Positions 42,377 to 51,213 of a stretch of 64,000 nucleotides of DNA are shown here, in pieces. The stretch comes from Roseomonas aerilata DSM 19363 (GTDB lineage: Bacteria; Pseudomonadota; Alphaproteobacteria; Acetobacterales; Acetobacteraceae): contig NZ_JONP01000007.1 of the NCBI RefSeq assembly GCF_000711725.1, forward strand, positions 124,001-188,000. The letters run 5' to 3'. Position 1 is the first letter of the stretch. Each line of letters starts with the position of its first letter. The notes beneath the pieces are model-generated. The model was not told the origin of the DNA, searched no databases, and saw only the letters and a program-made list of their open reading frames with translations. Position numbers and translations under genes: made by a program.

Positions 42377-43465
42377 ATGGTGCGCTCCATGGAACGCCCC
42401 GTCCTGCCCCCAGCTCCCTCCGCCCGGCTCCAGCTCGCGGTGCGGGCGGCGCTCCTCCTCGGGCTGGTACTGCTCGGGGCGTGGATCATCCGGGGCTTCC
42501 TCCCCGCCCTCGGCTGGGCGGTGGTCCTCGCGATCGCGACCTGGCCACTCGTCCAGCGCCTGCAGGCGCGACGGGCGGCGCCCTCCGGCGTGCTGGTGCC
42601 GGCGCTCGCAACGGTGGCGCTGGCTCTCGTCTTCCTTCTCCCCCTCGGCCTCGTCGCGGTGGAGTTGGGGGAGGAGGCGCGCGTTGCCCTGCACTGGCTG
42701 GCGCAGGCGCGGACCCACGGCGCCGCCCTGCCCGCCTGGCTTCCCACCCTTCCCCTCATCGGCCCCCAGGCCGCGGAATGGTGGACGCAGGCGCTCTCGG
42801 CGCCCGGGGCCGCCGCGGGCTTCCTCCACCGGCTGAGCCAGGGGGAGCTGATCGGCCTCGGGCGCAGCTTTGGGGGCGCGCTGGCCCACCGCGCGGTGCT
42901 CTTCGGCTTCACCCTGCTCGCCCTTTTCTTCCTCTTCCGCGACGGTGAGACCCTGGCCGCCCAGGCGCAGCGCGTGGCCGACCGCCTGCTGGGCCCGGGC
43001 TACGAGCGGCTCGGGCGGCAGGCGGTGGCCTCGGTGCGCGGCACGGTCAGCGGCCTCGTGCTGGTGGGCCTGGCGGAGGGCGTGCTGCTCGGCATCGCCT
43101 ATGCCGTGGCGGGCGTTCCCCACCCCGTGATGTTCGCGGCGCTGACGGCGGTCGCGGCGATGGTGCCCTTCGCCGCCCCCCTCGTCTTCGGCGCCGCGGC
43201 GCTGGTCCTTCTCTCCGCGGGCGCCCTGGCGGCGGCGGCGGGGGTCTTCGTCTTCGGCATGGTCGTGCTGTTCCTGGCCGACCACCTGGTGCGCCCGGCG
43301 CTCATCGGCGGTGCGACTCGACTGCCCTTCCTCTGGGTCCTGCTTGGGATCCTCGGCGGGGTGGAGAGCCTCGGGCTGCTCGGCCTTTTCCTTGGGCCGG
43401 CCGTCATGGCGGTGCTGGTGATGCTCTGGCGGGACGCCGCCGGCATGGAGCCTCCGTCCGCCTGA
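42377..43465 (+). CDS. AI-2E family transporter (UPF0118-type permease)
   Basis: A 362-residue, roughly 8-helix membrane protein. FLPALGWAVVLAIATWPLVQR opens the fold; GLVLVGLAEGVLLGIAYAVAG and the conserved motifs around PFAAPLVFG and DHLVRPALIGGATRLPFL are typical of the AI-2E/PerM family. Members have been linked to autoinducer-2 export or Na+/H+ antiport; I cannot choose. ATG 42377 or 42389 may be the start; neither has a clear ribosome binding site. Confidence 0.85.
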   Translation: MVRSMERPVLPPAPSARLQLAVRAALLLGLVLLGAWIIRGFLPALGWAVVLAIATWPLVQRLQARRAAPSGVLVPALATVALALVFLLPLGLVAVELGEEARVALHWLAQARTHGAALPAWLPTLPLIGPQAAEWWTQALSAPGAAAGFLHRLSQGELIGLGRSFGGALAHRAVLFGFTLLALFFLFRDGETLAAQAQRVADRLLGPGYERLGRQAVASVRGTVSGLVLVGLAEGVLLGIAYAVAGVPHPVMFAALTAVAAMVPFAAPLVFGAAALVLLSAGALAAAAGVFVFGMVVLFLADHLVRPALIGGATRLPFLWVLLGILGGVESLGLLGLFLGPAVMAVLVMLWRDAAGMEPPSA

Positions 43466-43825
43466 AAGTCCTTCCGCCCTGCCGGGGCAGATCCGGTGGG
43501 TCCGGCGCTGGGCGACCGCCCAAAGCGGTTCACGATGACGGACCAGGGCTGGCCAACCTCGGGCAGGGTCAGCCGTTTACGCCCGGATCTTCGAATCACC
43601 GCTGAGGATTCTTTTTCGAAGTACTCGGCGTTGATTGTCAGGCGGTCCGTGTCTCGGAAGGGGAGATTTTGCTGCGATGCGGAGAAAAAGCGTGCGGATT
43701 CTCAACGAATCGTGCTGATAACAAAACTTATCCTATGTCGTTGTGGTCCCGTATCCCGTTCCTAGCTTCCACTGGAGGCTGATCGAAACATTCGTGAAAC
43801 GCCCAGCCCGGAGAAGGAAAAAGCT
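43466..43825. promoter_or_regulatory. 360-bp AT-richer leader before the histidine kinase
   Basis: No gene or mosaic repeat. From about 43600 the composition becomes clearly less GC-rich than surrounding DNA (GATTCTTTTTCGAAGTACTC, GCTGATAACAAAACTTATCC). It contains the inverted repeat GATTC-TCAAC-GAATC at 43696-43710 and two TTCGAA sites, and ends with GGAGAAGG before the GTG of the kinase. It probably holds the kinase promoter and a regulator site; I cannot name either. Confidence 0.4.
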
Positions 43826-45583
43826 GTGCCTGGATGGAGGCGAGCAGGCATCGATCTACTCTCCGCGGCCGGCCGGCGCTTGCGGCACGGGGGGCGCCGC
43901 CCACCGAGCAATGGCAATGGCAACGGTGCCGATGCCGTTCCCTCCGTCGTTGTCACGCCCGTCGTGGCGGCCTCCACGGGGCCGGCCGCATCCGCTGTCT
44001 CGGACAGCACCCGGGCCGACCGCTTCGCCGCGCTGCTCTCCGGCATGACGGACGGCGTGATGATGATGGACGCCGATCTCCATCTGCTGGAGTGGAACGC
44101 GCGCTTCCCCGACTGCACGGGCGTCCCGCCGGAGCAGCTGCACGTCGGCATGTCGATGGAGGAGATCCTCCGTGCCCAAGCCATCGCCGGCGAGTTCGGC
44201 GAGGTGGACATCGAGACGGAGGTTGCCCGGCGGCTGGAGCAGATCCGCCGCGGCCTCAGCCTCGGCACTGTCGAGCGGCGGCGGCCCAACGGGCAGGTGC
44301 TGGAACTCCGGCGCAACCGCCTGGCCGATGGCGGCTATGTCACCCTCTACACCGACATCACCGCACGCCGACAGGCCGAGGACCAGCTTCACCAGACGCA
44401 GAAGATGGAGGCGGTCGGCCACCTGACGGGCGGCGTCGCGCACGACTTCAACAACCTGCTGATGGTCATCCTCGGCAACCTCGACCGGGCGGAGCGCTCG
44501 CTGAAGGAGCTCGACCTCGACCGCGCCGGGCGCAGCATCGAGCAGGCGCGCAGCGGGGCCAAGCGCGCCGCCCTCCTTACCCAGCGCCTCCTCGCCTTCT
44601 CCCGCCAGCAGCTGCGCGAGCCGCGCCCGGTGGACCCCAACGCCATCGTCCTCGGCATGGCCGACCTCATCCGCCAGTCCTCCGCCAGCGCCCTTGCGGT
44701 GGACTTCTCCCTCGTCGACTGCCCCTGGATCGTGCTCGCCGATCCCAACCAGTTCGAGATCGCGCTGCTGAACCTCGTCATCAACGCGCGCGACGCCATG
44801 GCCGATGGCGGCTCCGTCCGGATCGAGACCGCTCGGGCGACGCGCGGCGATTCCGGCCTGCCGGACCCGCTGCCGATTGCCGGGCAGGAGTTCATGCGGA
44901 TCACGGTGCGCGACACCGGCAGCGGCATGTCGCCCGAGGTGGTGGCCCGCGCCTTCGAGCCCTTCTTCACCACCAAGCCCGCGGGCAAGGGAACCGGCCT
45001 CGGCCTCTACCAGGTGGTCGAGTTCGCCACCCATGCCGGCGGCTACGTGGCGATCGACAGCCATCCCGGCACCGGCACCGCCGTCACGATCATCCTGCCC
45101 CGCCTGCAGGTCAGCGAAACGGCCGGCAAGCCCGTGGCGCAGGCCTCGGACCCCTGCATCGGCCACGGCGAGACGGTCCTGGTGGTGGAGGACCAGCCGG
45201 AGATCCTCGCCTGCACGGCCGAGGGACTCCAGTCGCTCGGCTACCACGTCATCGGAGCGAAGGACGCCTCCGGTGCGCTCACCGCCCTCGAGAACAATCC
45301 TGGCGTGGCGCTGCTGTTCACGGATATGGGCCTTGCGGGCATCTCGGGCCACCAGCTGACGGAGGAGGTGGCCCGCCGCTGGCCAAGCCTGCCCATCCTC
45401 GCGACCTCCGGCGGGCCGGCCGCCCTGAGCCCGGAGGAGGGCGCGCCCTCGCGCGAGATCGCCCTCATCGAGAAACCCTATGCTGTGCCCAGGCTCGCCG
45501 AGGCGATCCGCGCCATCCTGGACGCGCGCCTGGCCGTGCCGGGCGCGGACCTGCCGGACACGCCCGCCGCCCCCGGCACCTGA
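43826..45583 (+). CDS. Soluble hybrid histidine kinase (PAS-HisKA-HATPase-REC)
   Basis: A 585-residue protein without membrane helices. A PAS_7-like sensor is at about 65-180 (GVMMMDADLHLLEWNARF, DITARRQAED), the phospho-acceptor H206 in GGVAHDFNNLLMVILGN, the ATPase domain has N-box LLNLVINARDAMAD, DTGSGMSPE and GTGLGLYQV, and a receiver at about 449-570 has E455/D456, phospho-acceptor D500 and K550. FixL/HWE-unlike, closest to PAS-7 hybrid kinases. GTG start with GGAGAAGG 8 nt upstream. No separate response regulator lies nearby. Confidence 0.92.
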   Translation: MPGWRRAGIDLLSAAGRRLRHGGRRPPSNGNGNGADAVPSVVVTPVVAASTGPAASAVSDSTRADRFAALLSGMTDGVMMMDADLHLLEWNARFPDCTGVPPEQLHVGMSMEEILRAQAIAGEFGEVDIETEVARRLEQIRRGLSLGTVERRRPNGQVLELRRNRLADGGYVTLYTDITARRQAEDQLHQTQKMEAVGHLTGGVAHDFNNLLMVILGNLDRAERSLKELDLDRAGRSIEQARSGAKRAALLTQRLLAFSRQQLREPRPVDPNAIVLGMADLIRQSSASALAVDFSLVDCPWIVLADPNQFEIALLNLVINARDAMADGGSVRIETARATRGDSGLPDPLPIAGQEFMRITVRDTGSGMSPEVVARAFEPFFTTKPAGKGTGLGLYQVVEFATHAGGYVAIDSHPGTGTAVTIILPRLQVSETAGKPVAQASDPCIGHGETVLVVEDQPEILACTAEGLQSLGYHVIGAKDASGALTALENNPGVALLFTDMGLAGISGHQLTEEVARRWPSLPILATSGGPAALSPEEGAPSREIALIEKPYAVPRLAEAIRAILDARLAVPGADLPDTPAAPGT

Positions 45584-45660
45584 CCGGCCGCGCCCGCGGG
45601 CAACGGCCACGCCCCGCGGCCGTTCGTCCCCCGCGCCAGGCCTGGCGCCCGGGAGGACCG

Positions 45661-46557
45661 ATGGAGCGACTGGACGCCTTCGCGCGCGACGGGAAGGAGC
45701 CGCTGATCGCGGCCCTCCTCGTCAAGGACGATACCCTGGTCTCGGAACTCCAGGCGCGCCTCTCGGCTGCAGGCCTGCTCGACCCGCCAGGGGACGGCTT
45801 CCTTGGACCGGCGACCCAATGGGCGCTGATGGAGTTCTGCCGCCTCTCGGGCCTCGACTACGAGGGCGCGCTCTCTCCCGAGGCGGCGCGTGCCCTCCTC
45901 GCGGCGCCCGAGGTGCTGCCGCTGCATCCTGGCCCCGACCTCGCCGGCCGCATTGCCGCCGCCCTCCTCCGCCGCGGCGACTGGATCTGCCGCCACCCGG
46001 ACTGCACCAACATCGTCTACGTCGAAGGGCTCGACACCGGGGGCCGCCGTACCCCGCGCCGCCCCGACCACTTCGACGACCTGCGCCTGCTGCTGCGCGT
46101 CGCCCCCGGCGGCCGCCCGGAGATCGCCGGCGCCTGGACCGCCACCACCGCCCCCGGCCGCCCCGCCGTCGAGGAACCCGCCGAACCCGCCGGGGCCCCG
46201 CGGCTGCGCCACGGCCAGCATCGCGCCTGGGTCGTCGGCCGCACCGCCATCGGGACGCCCCAGGAACAGGAAGCCCTGGTGCAACTGACACCCCTGCCCG
46301 TAACCCGGGACGCCAACCGTGACTTTCACCGCGCGGACGACCCGGAGGGCGAGGAGTTGCTCATCATCGACCAGCACGGCGGCCTCGGCGCACCGAGGGA
46401 CGAAGTGGGCGGCGCCGGCGCCGGCTGCCTCGTCGGCCGCGAACAGGACGGGCACCGCGCCTTCATGGCCGCTCTGCGCGCGGACCCACGCTGGACGGTC
46501 AACAACGCCCATGTCTTCACGACCTCGGTCCTCGGGGTGGACGAAGTCCTAGGGTAA
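45661..46557 (+). CDS. Protein with peptidoglycan-binding-like N-terminus and unknown C-terminal domain
   Basis: A 298-residue protein. Residues about 18-80 (VSELQARLSAAGLLDPPGDG, FLGPATQWALMEFCRLSG) look like a PG_binding_1 repeat. The following region has RGDWICRHPDCTNIVYVEG (two Cys), GGRPEIAGAWTATTAPGRPA, HRAWVVGRTAIG and GGAGAGCLVGREQDGHRAFM, a pattern I remember from bacterial and phage-associated proteins of unknown function. No signal peptide. Lies 77 bp after the hybrid kinase on the same strand, so may be its output or cargo. GGGAGGACCG precedes the ATG. Confidence 0.65.
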   Translation: MERLDAFARDGKEPLIAALLVKDDTLVSELQARLSAAGLLDPPGDGFLGPATQWALMEFCRLSGLDYEGALSPEAARALLAAPEVLPLHPGPDLAGRIAAALLRRGDWICRHPDCTNIVYVEGLDTGGRRTPRRPDHFDDLRLLLRVAPGGRPEIAGAWTATTAPGRPAVEEPAEPAGAPRLRHGQHRAWVVGRTAIGTPQEQEALVQLTPLPVTRDANRDFHRADDPEGEELLIIDQHGGLGAPRDEVGGAGAGCLVGREQDGHRAFMAALRADPRWTVNNAHVFTTSVLGVDEVLG

Positions 46558-46569
46558 GGGGGCGGCCCC

Positions 46570-46815
46570 CCTGGAGAGGGCTCCGCCCTCTCCGAACCTC
46601 ACCCGCCAAGGGCCTGAGGCCCTTGGATCCCCGTCTGGCTTTCGCGGATGCGATAAGGGGGGCCGGTTCTTTTTGGGCGCCTTTCCTGGGCGTGCAGTCG
46701 CCTCGGGTCCATGACCCGAGGCGCACCGGCCGCAGAGCATTTCAGACAGATAGAAAAAGATGAGTGGGGGTCCGGGGGAGAGAATTCCTTCTCTCCCCCG
46801 GCGTCACCCGCACCG
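46570..46815 (-). repeat. Mosaic hairpin repeat, copy H (reverse, 298-aa gene/DUF4175 convergent junction)
   Basis: Full-length, one of the best-preserved copies: CTGGAGAGGGCTCCGCCCTC, AAGGGCCTGAGGCCCTTGG with GGATCC, GTCTGGCTTTCGCGGATGCG, GGGCGTGCAGTCGCCTCGGG and its mirror through GCGCACCGGCCGCAGAG, GAAAAAGATGAGTGGGGG, then CCGGGGGAGAGAATTC with its mirror. Matches copy C closely. Confidence 0.88.
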
Positions 46816-46820
46816 CCTGC

Positions 46821-49616
46821 TCAGAACAACCGCAGCAACCGGTCGATATAATCCAGTTCAGCCGTCGGCCGTTCCCGTTCCGCGTGGCGCCGCCGCAGTT
46901 CCTCCTGCAGCCGCCGGGTGCGGAGCATTTCGGCCTCTTCCGGCACGCGGGTATCGCCGCCCTCTTCGGAGGTTCCGGTTCCTTCCCGCAGGCGCCGGCC
47001 CAGCGGGTCGCGTCCTTCGCCGTTCTGGGCCATCCTGTCCTGGCCTTCGCCCCCCTGCTCGGAGCCGTCGGCCATGGCGTCGCCCTGGCCTTCCCCTTCG
47101 CCCTCGCCTTCTTCCTCGCCGGGCTGGGGGCGATCGGGGCGGCCGAACTGGCGTTGCATGCGCTGCGCCATCTGCCGCCCGCCCTCGGAGAGCTCGCGAA
47201 TCGCCCGTTCCTGGTGCGGGCGCGGGTCGGCGCCGCTGCCCAGGGCCTCGGCGCTGTCGCGCATCGCCTGGTCGGCGCGGCCGAGCGGGGCCGGCACGTC
47301 CCCGGTCAGGTCGCCCTGCTGCTGCATCAGCTCGCCGAGCGCGCGGCGGAGCGCCCGCTGGACCCGGGCATCCGCCGTCGTCTCGGGCGGCGCGGGCTGC
47401 GCCTGGGGCTCGGGCGGGAGGCCGCGGTTCCAGGGATAGGACTGGCGGCGCTCCCGCTCGCGCCGCGCGGACTCGGCCTCGCCGCGGCGGTGGGCGCCGT
47501 CCAGCAGGCCGGACTCGCGGCGCACCATGTCCTGGATCACGCCCATCTGCTGCTGGCCGCGCTCGCGCCGCTGCCGGCGTTCCTCGCGCCGGTTCTCGGC
47601 CATCTGGCCGTTCTCGAGGTCCTCCAGCATCTTCTCGAGCTCGGCCAACTCGCGCTCGGCGTCCTCGGGGCGATCCTCGCGGTTCCTCTCGCGCATGCGG
47701 TCGGTGCGACGCTCGGCCTCGCGGCGCTCCTGCGGGCGCGCCTGGGGCGGGGGGCCTTCGGGCGGCGTCTCGCCGCTGTCGCGCTGGATCCGCTCCGCCA
47801 GGGCGTCCAGGTGCCGCCGCACGGCCTCGCGCAGCTCCTGGATGCGGCGGTCCGTCTCCGTCCGGGCGGCGTCGCGCTGGGCTTCGCGCTGCTGCTGCTC
47901 GGTCTGGCGCTGCTGCTGCTCGGGGTTGGCGGCGGTCTGGTTGTTCTCGCCGGGGGGCTGGGCCTGATCGGCCTCGCGCGGCGGCGGCTCCCCGTTCTGG
48001 CGAGCCTCTTGCTCGCGGCGCTGCTCGGCCTCCTGGCGGTCCGCTTCGCGCTGCCGCTCCTCGGCGCGTTCGCGCTCCTGCTGCTGCCGTTCGCGCAAGG
48101 CCTCGCGCAGGCGCTCCCGTGTCTCGGCCAGGGCGCGGGCGGTGCGGTCGGCGCGGCCCTCCTCGAGGGCGAGGGCGGTCTCCCACATCGTCTGCTGCAC
48201 CTCGCCCACCGCCTCCGGGCGCGTATCGCTCTCCAGCCGCGTCCGGGCGGAGCGGAGCGCGAGCGCCGTCGCGGTGTCGTTCTCGAAGGCCTCGGGCTGG
48301 CCCGCCAGCCGCTCCAGCCCCTCCATCGCGGGCCGCCGCTGGCTGGGATCGAGCGAGAGGCCCTTGCGCAGGAGGATCAGCCCGCGCGCGATCGGGTGGT
48401 TGAAGCTCCGCTCCGGCAGGGTCAGCGCTGCCTCGTCGGAGCGTCCCTCCTGCCCCGCGCCGTCCCGCGCCAGCAAGGACACGCGCACCGGCAGGCCCGC
48501 CCAGGGATGGGCTGAAAGATCGGGCTGCGCCACCCCGCGCGGCGCCTTGGGCTGGCCGGGCGGCAGGGGCAGGTCGATGGCCAGCGGCGGCGCGTCGGGG
48601 CGCGCGGCAAGGCGGAGTTCGGCCGCCGCGCTCGCAACGCCCCAGTCATCCTCGGCGCGCCAGGGCAGGCGCGTGGCAAGCCCCCGTGCGGCCTGCGCGG
48701 GCGGCTCGGCGAAGGCAATGCGCGGCGGGGCGTCGGCCTGCACCGCGAGCGACCAGGCGGCCACGTCCCGCCCGCCCTGCCGCACGATGAGCTGCCCCCC
48801 GGCATCGAGCACCATCTCCGCGCTGTGGCTGCCGGGGCCGAGCGCCTGGAAGGCGGCCGCCGGCGAACCGTCCCGCAGCAGTTCCGGCGCGCCGCTGCCG
48901 CCCGAGAGCGCCACCCGCAGCCGGCTGCCCGCCGGTACCATCACGCTTCCGCCGGCAGGGTCGAGGAAGACCGGCGCCGCACCCGTATAGGCCGGCGGCG
49001 TCACCCAGGCCTCGAGCTGCGCGGAAAGGCCCGGCGCGGCCGGTGCCGCCGCCGGCCACAGGGCGCGGCGCAGCCGCTCCGGCGCTTCCGCTCCCGCGAC
49101 GACGAGGGAGGCGACCAGCGCAACCGCCAGCCCCGCCCGCAGCGCGCGGGGGTCACGGGCCGGCAGCCCCGGCCGCGGCAGCCCCGCCCGGAGTGCACGG
49201 ACCCGCGCCGCCTCCCGTGCCTGGTGCAGCCGCCACAGCGCGAGGGAGGTGGCATCGCCCCCCGCCGGCCGGTCGTGCAGCGCGGCCAGCGGCCGGTGCG
49301 GCAGGCCCGAGGCCCGCTCCAGCCGCCGGTCGGCCGCCGGCTCGTCCGGCAGCGAGAGGCCGCGGAGCCCGTGCAGCACCGCCACCACCAGCATCCCGGT
49401 GAGCACCCCCAGCAGCAGGAGGTGCGGCAGCGGGTGCAGGAGAAGGAACACCCCCGAGAGGGCGAGGACGAGAAAGACCCCGAGCACCCCCAGCACCGGC
49501 CAGAGCCGTGGCCAGAGGGCTTCCCAGAACAGCGCCGCCCGGGCCCTGGCGCGCAGCCGGCCGAGCCGGCGCAGGGCCGGCCCGCTTCCCGCCGCGCCGG
49601 GCCCGGGACCCGTCAC
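46821..49616 (-). CDS. TIGR02302/DUF4175 family membrane protein
   Basis: A 931-residue protein of a family largely confined to alphaproteobacteria, function unknown. Two helices near the N-terminus (WPVLGVLGVFLVLALSGVFL, HLLLLGVLTGMLVVAVLHGL) and a third at about 160-175 anchor it. A beta-rich extracytoplasmic part (about 200-400: WVTPPAYTGAAPVFL, DWGVASAAAELRL) precedes a very long Arg/Gln/Glu-rich coiled region (about 520-760) and an acidic GEGEGEGQG tract. GTG start overlaps the lysA stop (GTGA), so it is translated with lysA. Confidence 0.88.
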   Translation of the reverse strand: MTGPGPGAAGSGPALRRLGRLRARARAALFWEALWPRLWPVLGVLGVFLVLALSGVFLLLHPLPHLLLLGVLTGMLVVAVLHGLRGLSLPDEPAADRRLERASGLPHRPLAALHDRPAGGDATSLALWRLHQAREAARVRALRAGLPRPGLPARDPRALRAGLAVALVASLVVAGAEAPERLRRALWPAAAPAAPGLSAQLEAWVTPPAYTGAAPVFLDPAGGSVMVPAGSRLRVALSGGSGAPELLRDGSPAAAFQALGPGSHSAEMVLDAGGQLIVRQGGRDVAAWSLAVQADAPPRIAFAEPPAQAARGLATRLPWRAEDDWGVASAAAELRLAARPDAPPLAIDLPLPPGQPKAPRGVAQPDLSAHPWAGLPVRVSLLARDGAGQEGRSDEAALTLPERSFNHPIARGLILLRKGLSLDPSQRRPAMEGLERLAGQPEAFENDTATALALRSARTRLESDTRPEAVGEVQQTMWETALALEEGRADRTARALAETRERLREALRERQQQERERAEERQREADRQEAEQRREQEARQNGEPPPREADQAQPPGENNQTAANPEQQQRQTEQQQREAQRDAARTETDRRIQELREAVRRHLDALAERIQRDSGETPPEGPPPQARPQERREAERRTDRMRERNREDRPEDAERELAELEKMLEDLENGQMAENRREERRQRRERGQQQMGVIQDMVRRESGLLDGAHRRGEAESARRERERRQSYPWNRGLPPEPQAQPAPPETTADARVQRALRRALGELMQQQGDLTGDVPAPLGRADQAMRDSAEALGSGADPRPHQERAIRELSEGGRQMAQRMQRQFGRPDRPQPGEEEGEGEGEGQGDAMADGSEQGGEGQDRMAQNGEGRDPLGRRLREGTGTSEEGGDTRVPEEAEMLRTRRLQEELRRRHAERERPTAELDYIDRLLRLF

Positions 49617-50974
49617 GCAGCGGCCTCGAGCGATGCCCCGAGCCAGTCCGGCAGGATCTGGCCGGCCAGCAGCGCCTCGTGCGACTGCCGCGGCCGCGTC
49701 ACCGCCCAGCGGTGCCCATCCACCATCACCTCCGCCGCCAGCGGGCGCGCGTTGTAGGTGGACGACATGGTGGCCCCGTAGGCGCCGGCATCCAGGAAGG
49801 CGACCAGCGCCCCCGGCGGCAGGTCCGGCAGGGGGCGGCCGCGCGCGAAGGTGTCGCCGGTCTCGCAGACCGGCCCCACCACGTCGGCCGGGGAGAGCGG
49901 CGCGTGAAGCGCGTCCGGCGCCAGCGGCAGGATGCCGTGCCAGGCCTCGTACATGGCCGGGCGGACAAGGTCGTTCATCGCGGCGTCCAGCACGACGAAG
50001 CGCCGGTTCTGCCCGCGCTTCTGCAGCACGACGGAGGCGAGCAGCACCCCCGCCGGCCCCGCGATCCAGCGCCCGGGCTCCAGCATCACCGGCAGGCCCA
50101 GCGGGCCGAGCGTCGCGCCGATGGCGCCGGCCAGGGCGGCGGGGGGCGGTGCGATCTCGTCGCGGTAGGGGATGCCGAGGCCACCGCCGCAGTCCAGCCG
50201 CTCGATCGGCAGCCCGCGCGCCAGCAGCGCCCGCGCGAGGTCCGCGACGCGCGCATAGGCGGCGCGATAGGCCGCCATCCCCTCGGTGATCTGGCTGCCG
50301 ATATGCACGGCCAGCCCCGTGGGCCGGATGCCCGGCAGGGAGGCCATGCGGGCATAGAGCGCCGGTGCATCCCCGTAGGCGATACCGAACTTGTTCTCGG
50401 CCAGCCCTGTCGAGATCTTCGCGTGGGTGCGGGCGTCCACGTCCGGGTTGATGCGCAGCGATACCGGCGCCTCGCGCCCCGTGGCGGCCGCCACCTCGGC
50501 GATGCGCTCCACCTCCTCCGCGCTCTCGGCATTGATCTGGAGGATGCCCTCCTCCAGTGCCAGCGCGATCTCCCGGTGCGTCTTGCCGACGCCGGAGAAG
50601 ACGATGCGGGAGGCCGGGATACCGGCGGCCCGCGCCGCGCGAAGCTCGCCCTCGCTCACCACATCCGCCCCGGCGCCCTCGTCGCCGAGGACGCGCAGCA
50701 CGGCGAGGCTGTCATTCGCCTTTGCCGCGAAGTGGATGGAGGCCGTGAGCCCGGCATCGCGCAGCGCGTCGCGAAGGGCGGCGTGGCGGCGGCGGAGGGT
50801 GGCGGCGGAATAGACCCAGGTCGGCGTGCCGACCTCGCGGGCGATGTTCACGAGCGGCACGTCGTCCATCACCAGCCCGTCCAGCACATGGGCGCGCAGG
50901 TGGGGCCGCTGGGCAAGCAGGTCGGCGAAATCCGGGTCGGGCGTGTCGTGCGGGGAAGAGAGTGGGGAAGCCAT
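49613..50974 (-). CDS. lysA: Diaminopimelate decarboxylase
   Basis: PLP enzyme converting meso-diaminopimelate to lysine. 453 residues, fold III. PLP lysine K85 in IHFAAKANDS, VSEGELRAARAAGIP, GLAVHIGSQITEG, the CGGGLGIPY phosphate loop, EPGRWIAGPAG and CETGDTFA (substrate Cys-Glu) are all intact. Start ATG 50974; the open frame upstream is not conserved. Coupled downstream to the DUF4175 gene, an arrangement known in alphaproteobacteria. Upstream it faces radC. Confidence 0.95.
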   Translation of the reverse strand: MASPLSSPHDTPDPDFADLLAQRPHLRAHVLDGLVMDDVPLVNIAREVGTPTWVYSAATLRRRHAALRDALRDAGLTASIHFAAKANDSLAVLRVLGDEGAGADVVSEGELRAARAAGIPASRIVFSGVGKTHREIALALEEGILQINAESAEEVERIAEVAAATGREAPVSLRINPDVDARTHAKISTGLAENKFGIAYGDAPALYARMASLPGIRPTGLAVHIGSQITEGMAAYRAAYARVADLARALLARGLPIERLDCGGGLGIPYRDEIAPPPAALAGAIGATLGPLGLPVMLEPGRWIAGPAGVLLASVVLQKRGQNRRFVVLDAAMNDLVRPAMYEAWHGILPLAPDALHAPLSPADVVGPVCETGDTFARGRPLPDLPPGALVAFLDAGAYGATMSSTYNARPLAAEVMVDGHRWAVTRPRQSHEALLAGQILPDWLGASLEAAA

Positions 50975-51103
50975 CCCCCTATTTTGGGGACGGCAGGGCG
51001 ACTCGGGAAGCGTTACTTGCCGGGCCTTTTCCACGCCCTCCACCAACCCCCTCCTCCCGACCAAGGCTGTGGACTGGCCGCAACCGGTTGCGCCCTTCTG
51101 CCC

Positions 51104-51118
51104 GAACGCCTCGTGAAC
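51104..51118. promoter_or_regulatory. Candidate alphaproteobacterial LexA box in the lysA/radC gap
   Basis: GAAC-GCCTCGT-GAAC fits GTTC-N7-GTTC on the minus strand, the LexA site of alphaproteobacteria. It is 96 bp before the radC start. An 8-base degenerate pattern would occur about twice by chance in 64 kb on both strands, so position beside a repair-associated gene is the only support. Confidence 0.3.
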
Positions 51119-51213
51119 ACGCCAGATACCGCCTTGAACACAACTTTCGGTGGAGAAATGATACGGAACCGTCACCAGGAAGGTGACGGGGCGACCAGGA
51201 CGGGACCAGCGCC

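Noticed and set aside
46760-48403. Long plus-strand frames opposite DUF4175
   Set aside because: Their composition mirrors the Arg/Gln/Glu-rich minus-strand coiled region, and they begin inside repeat copy H.
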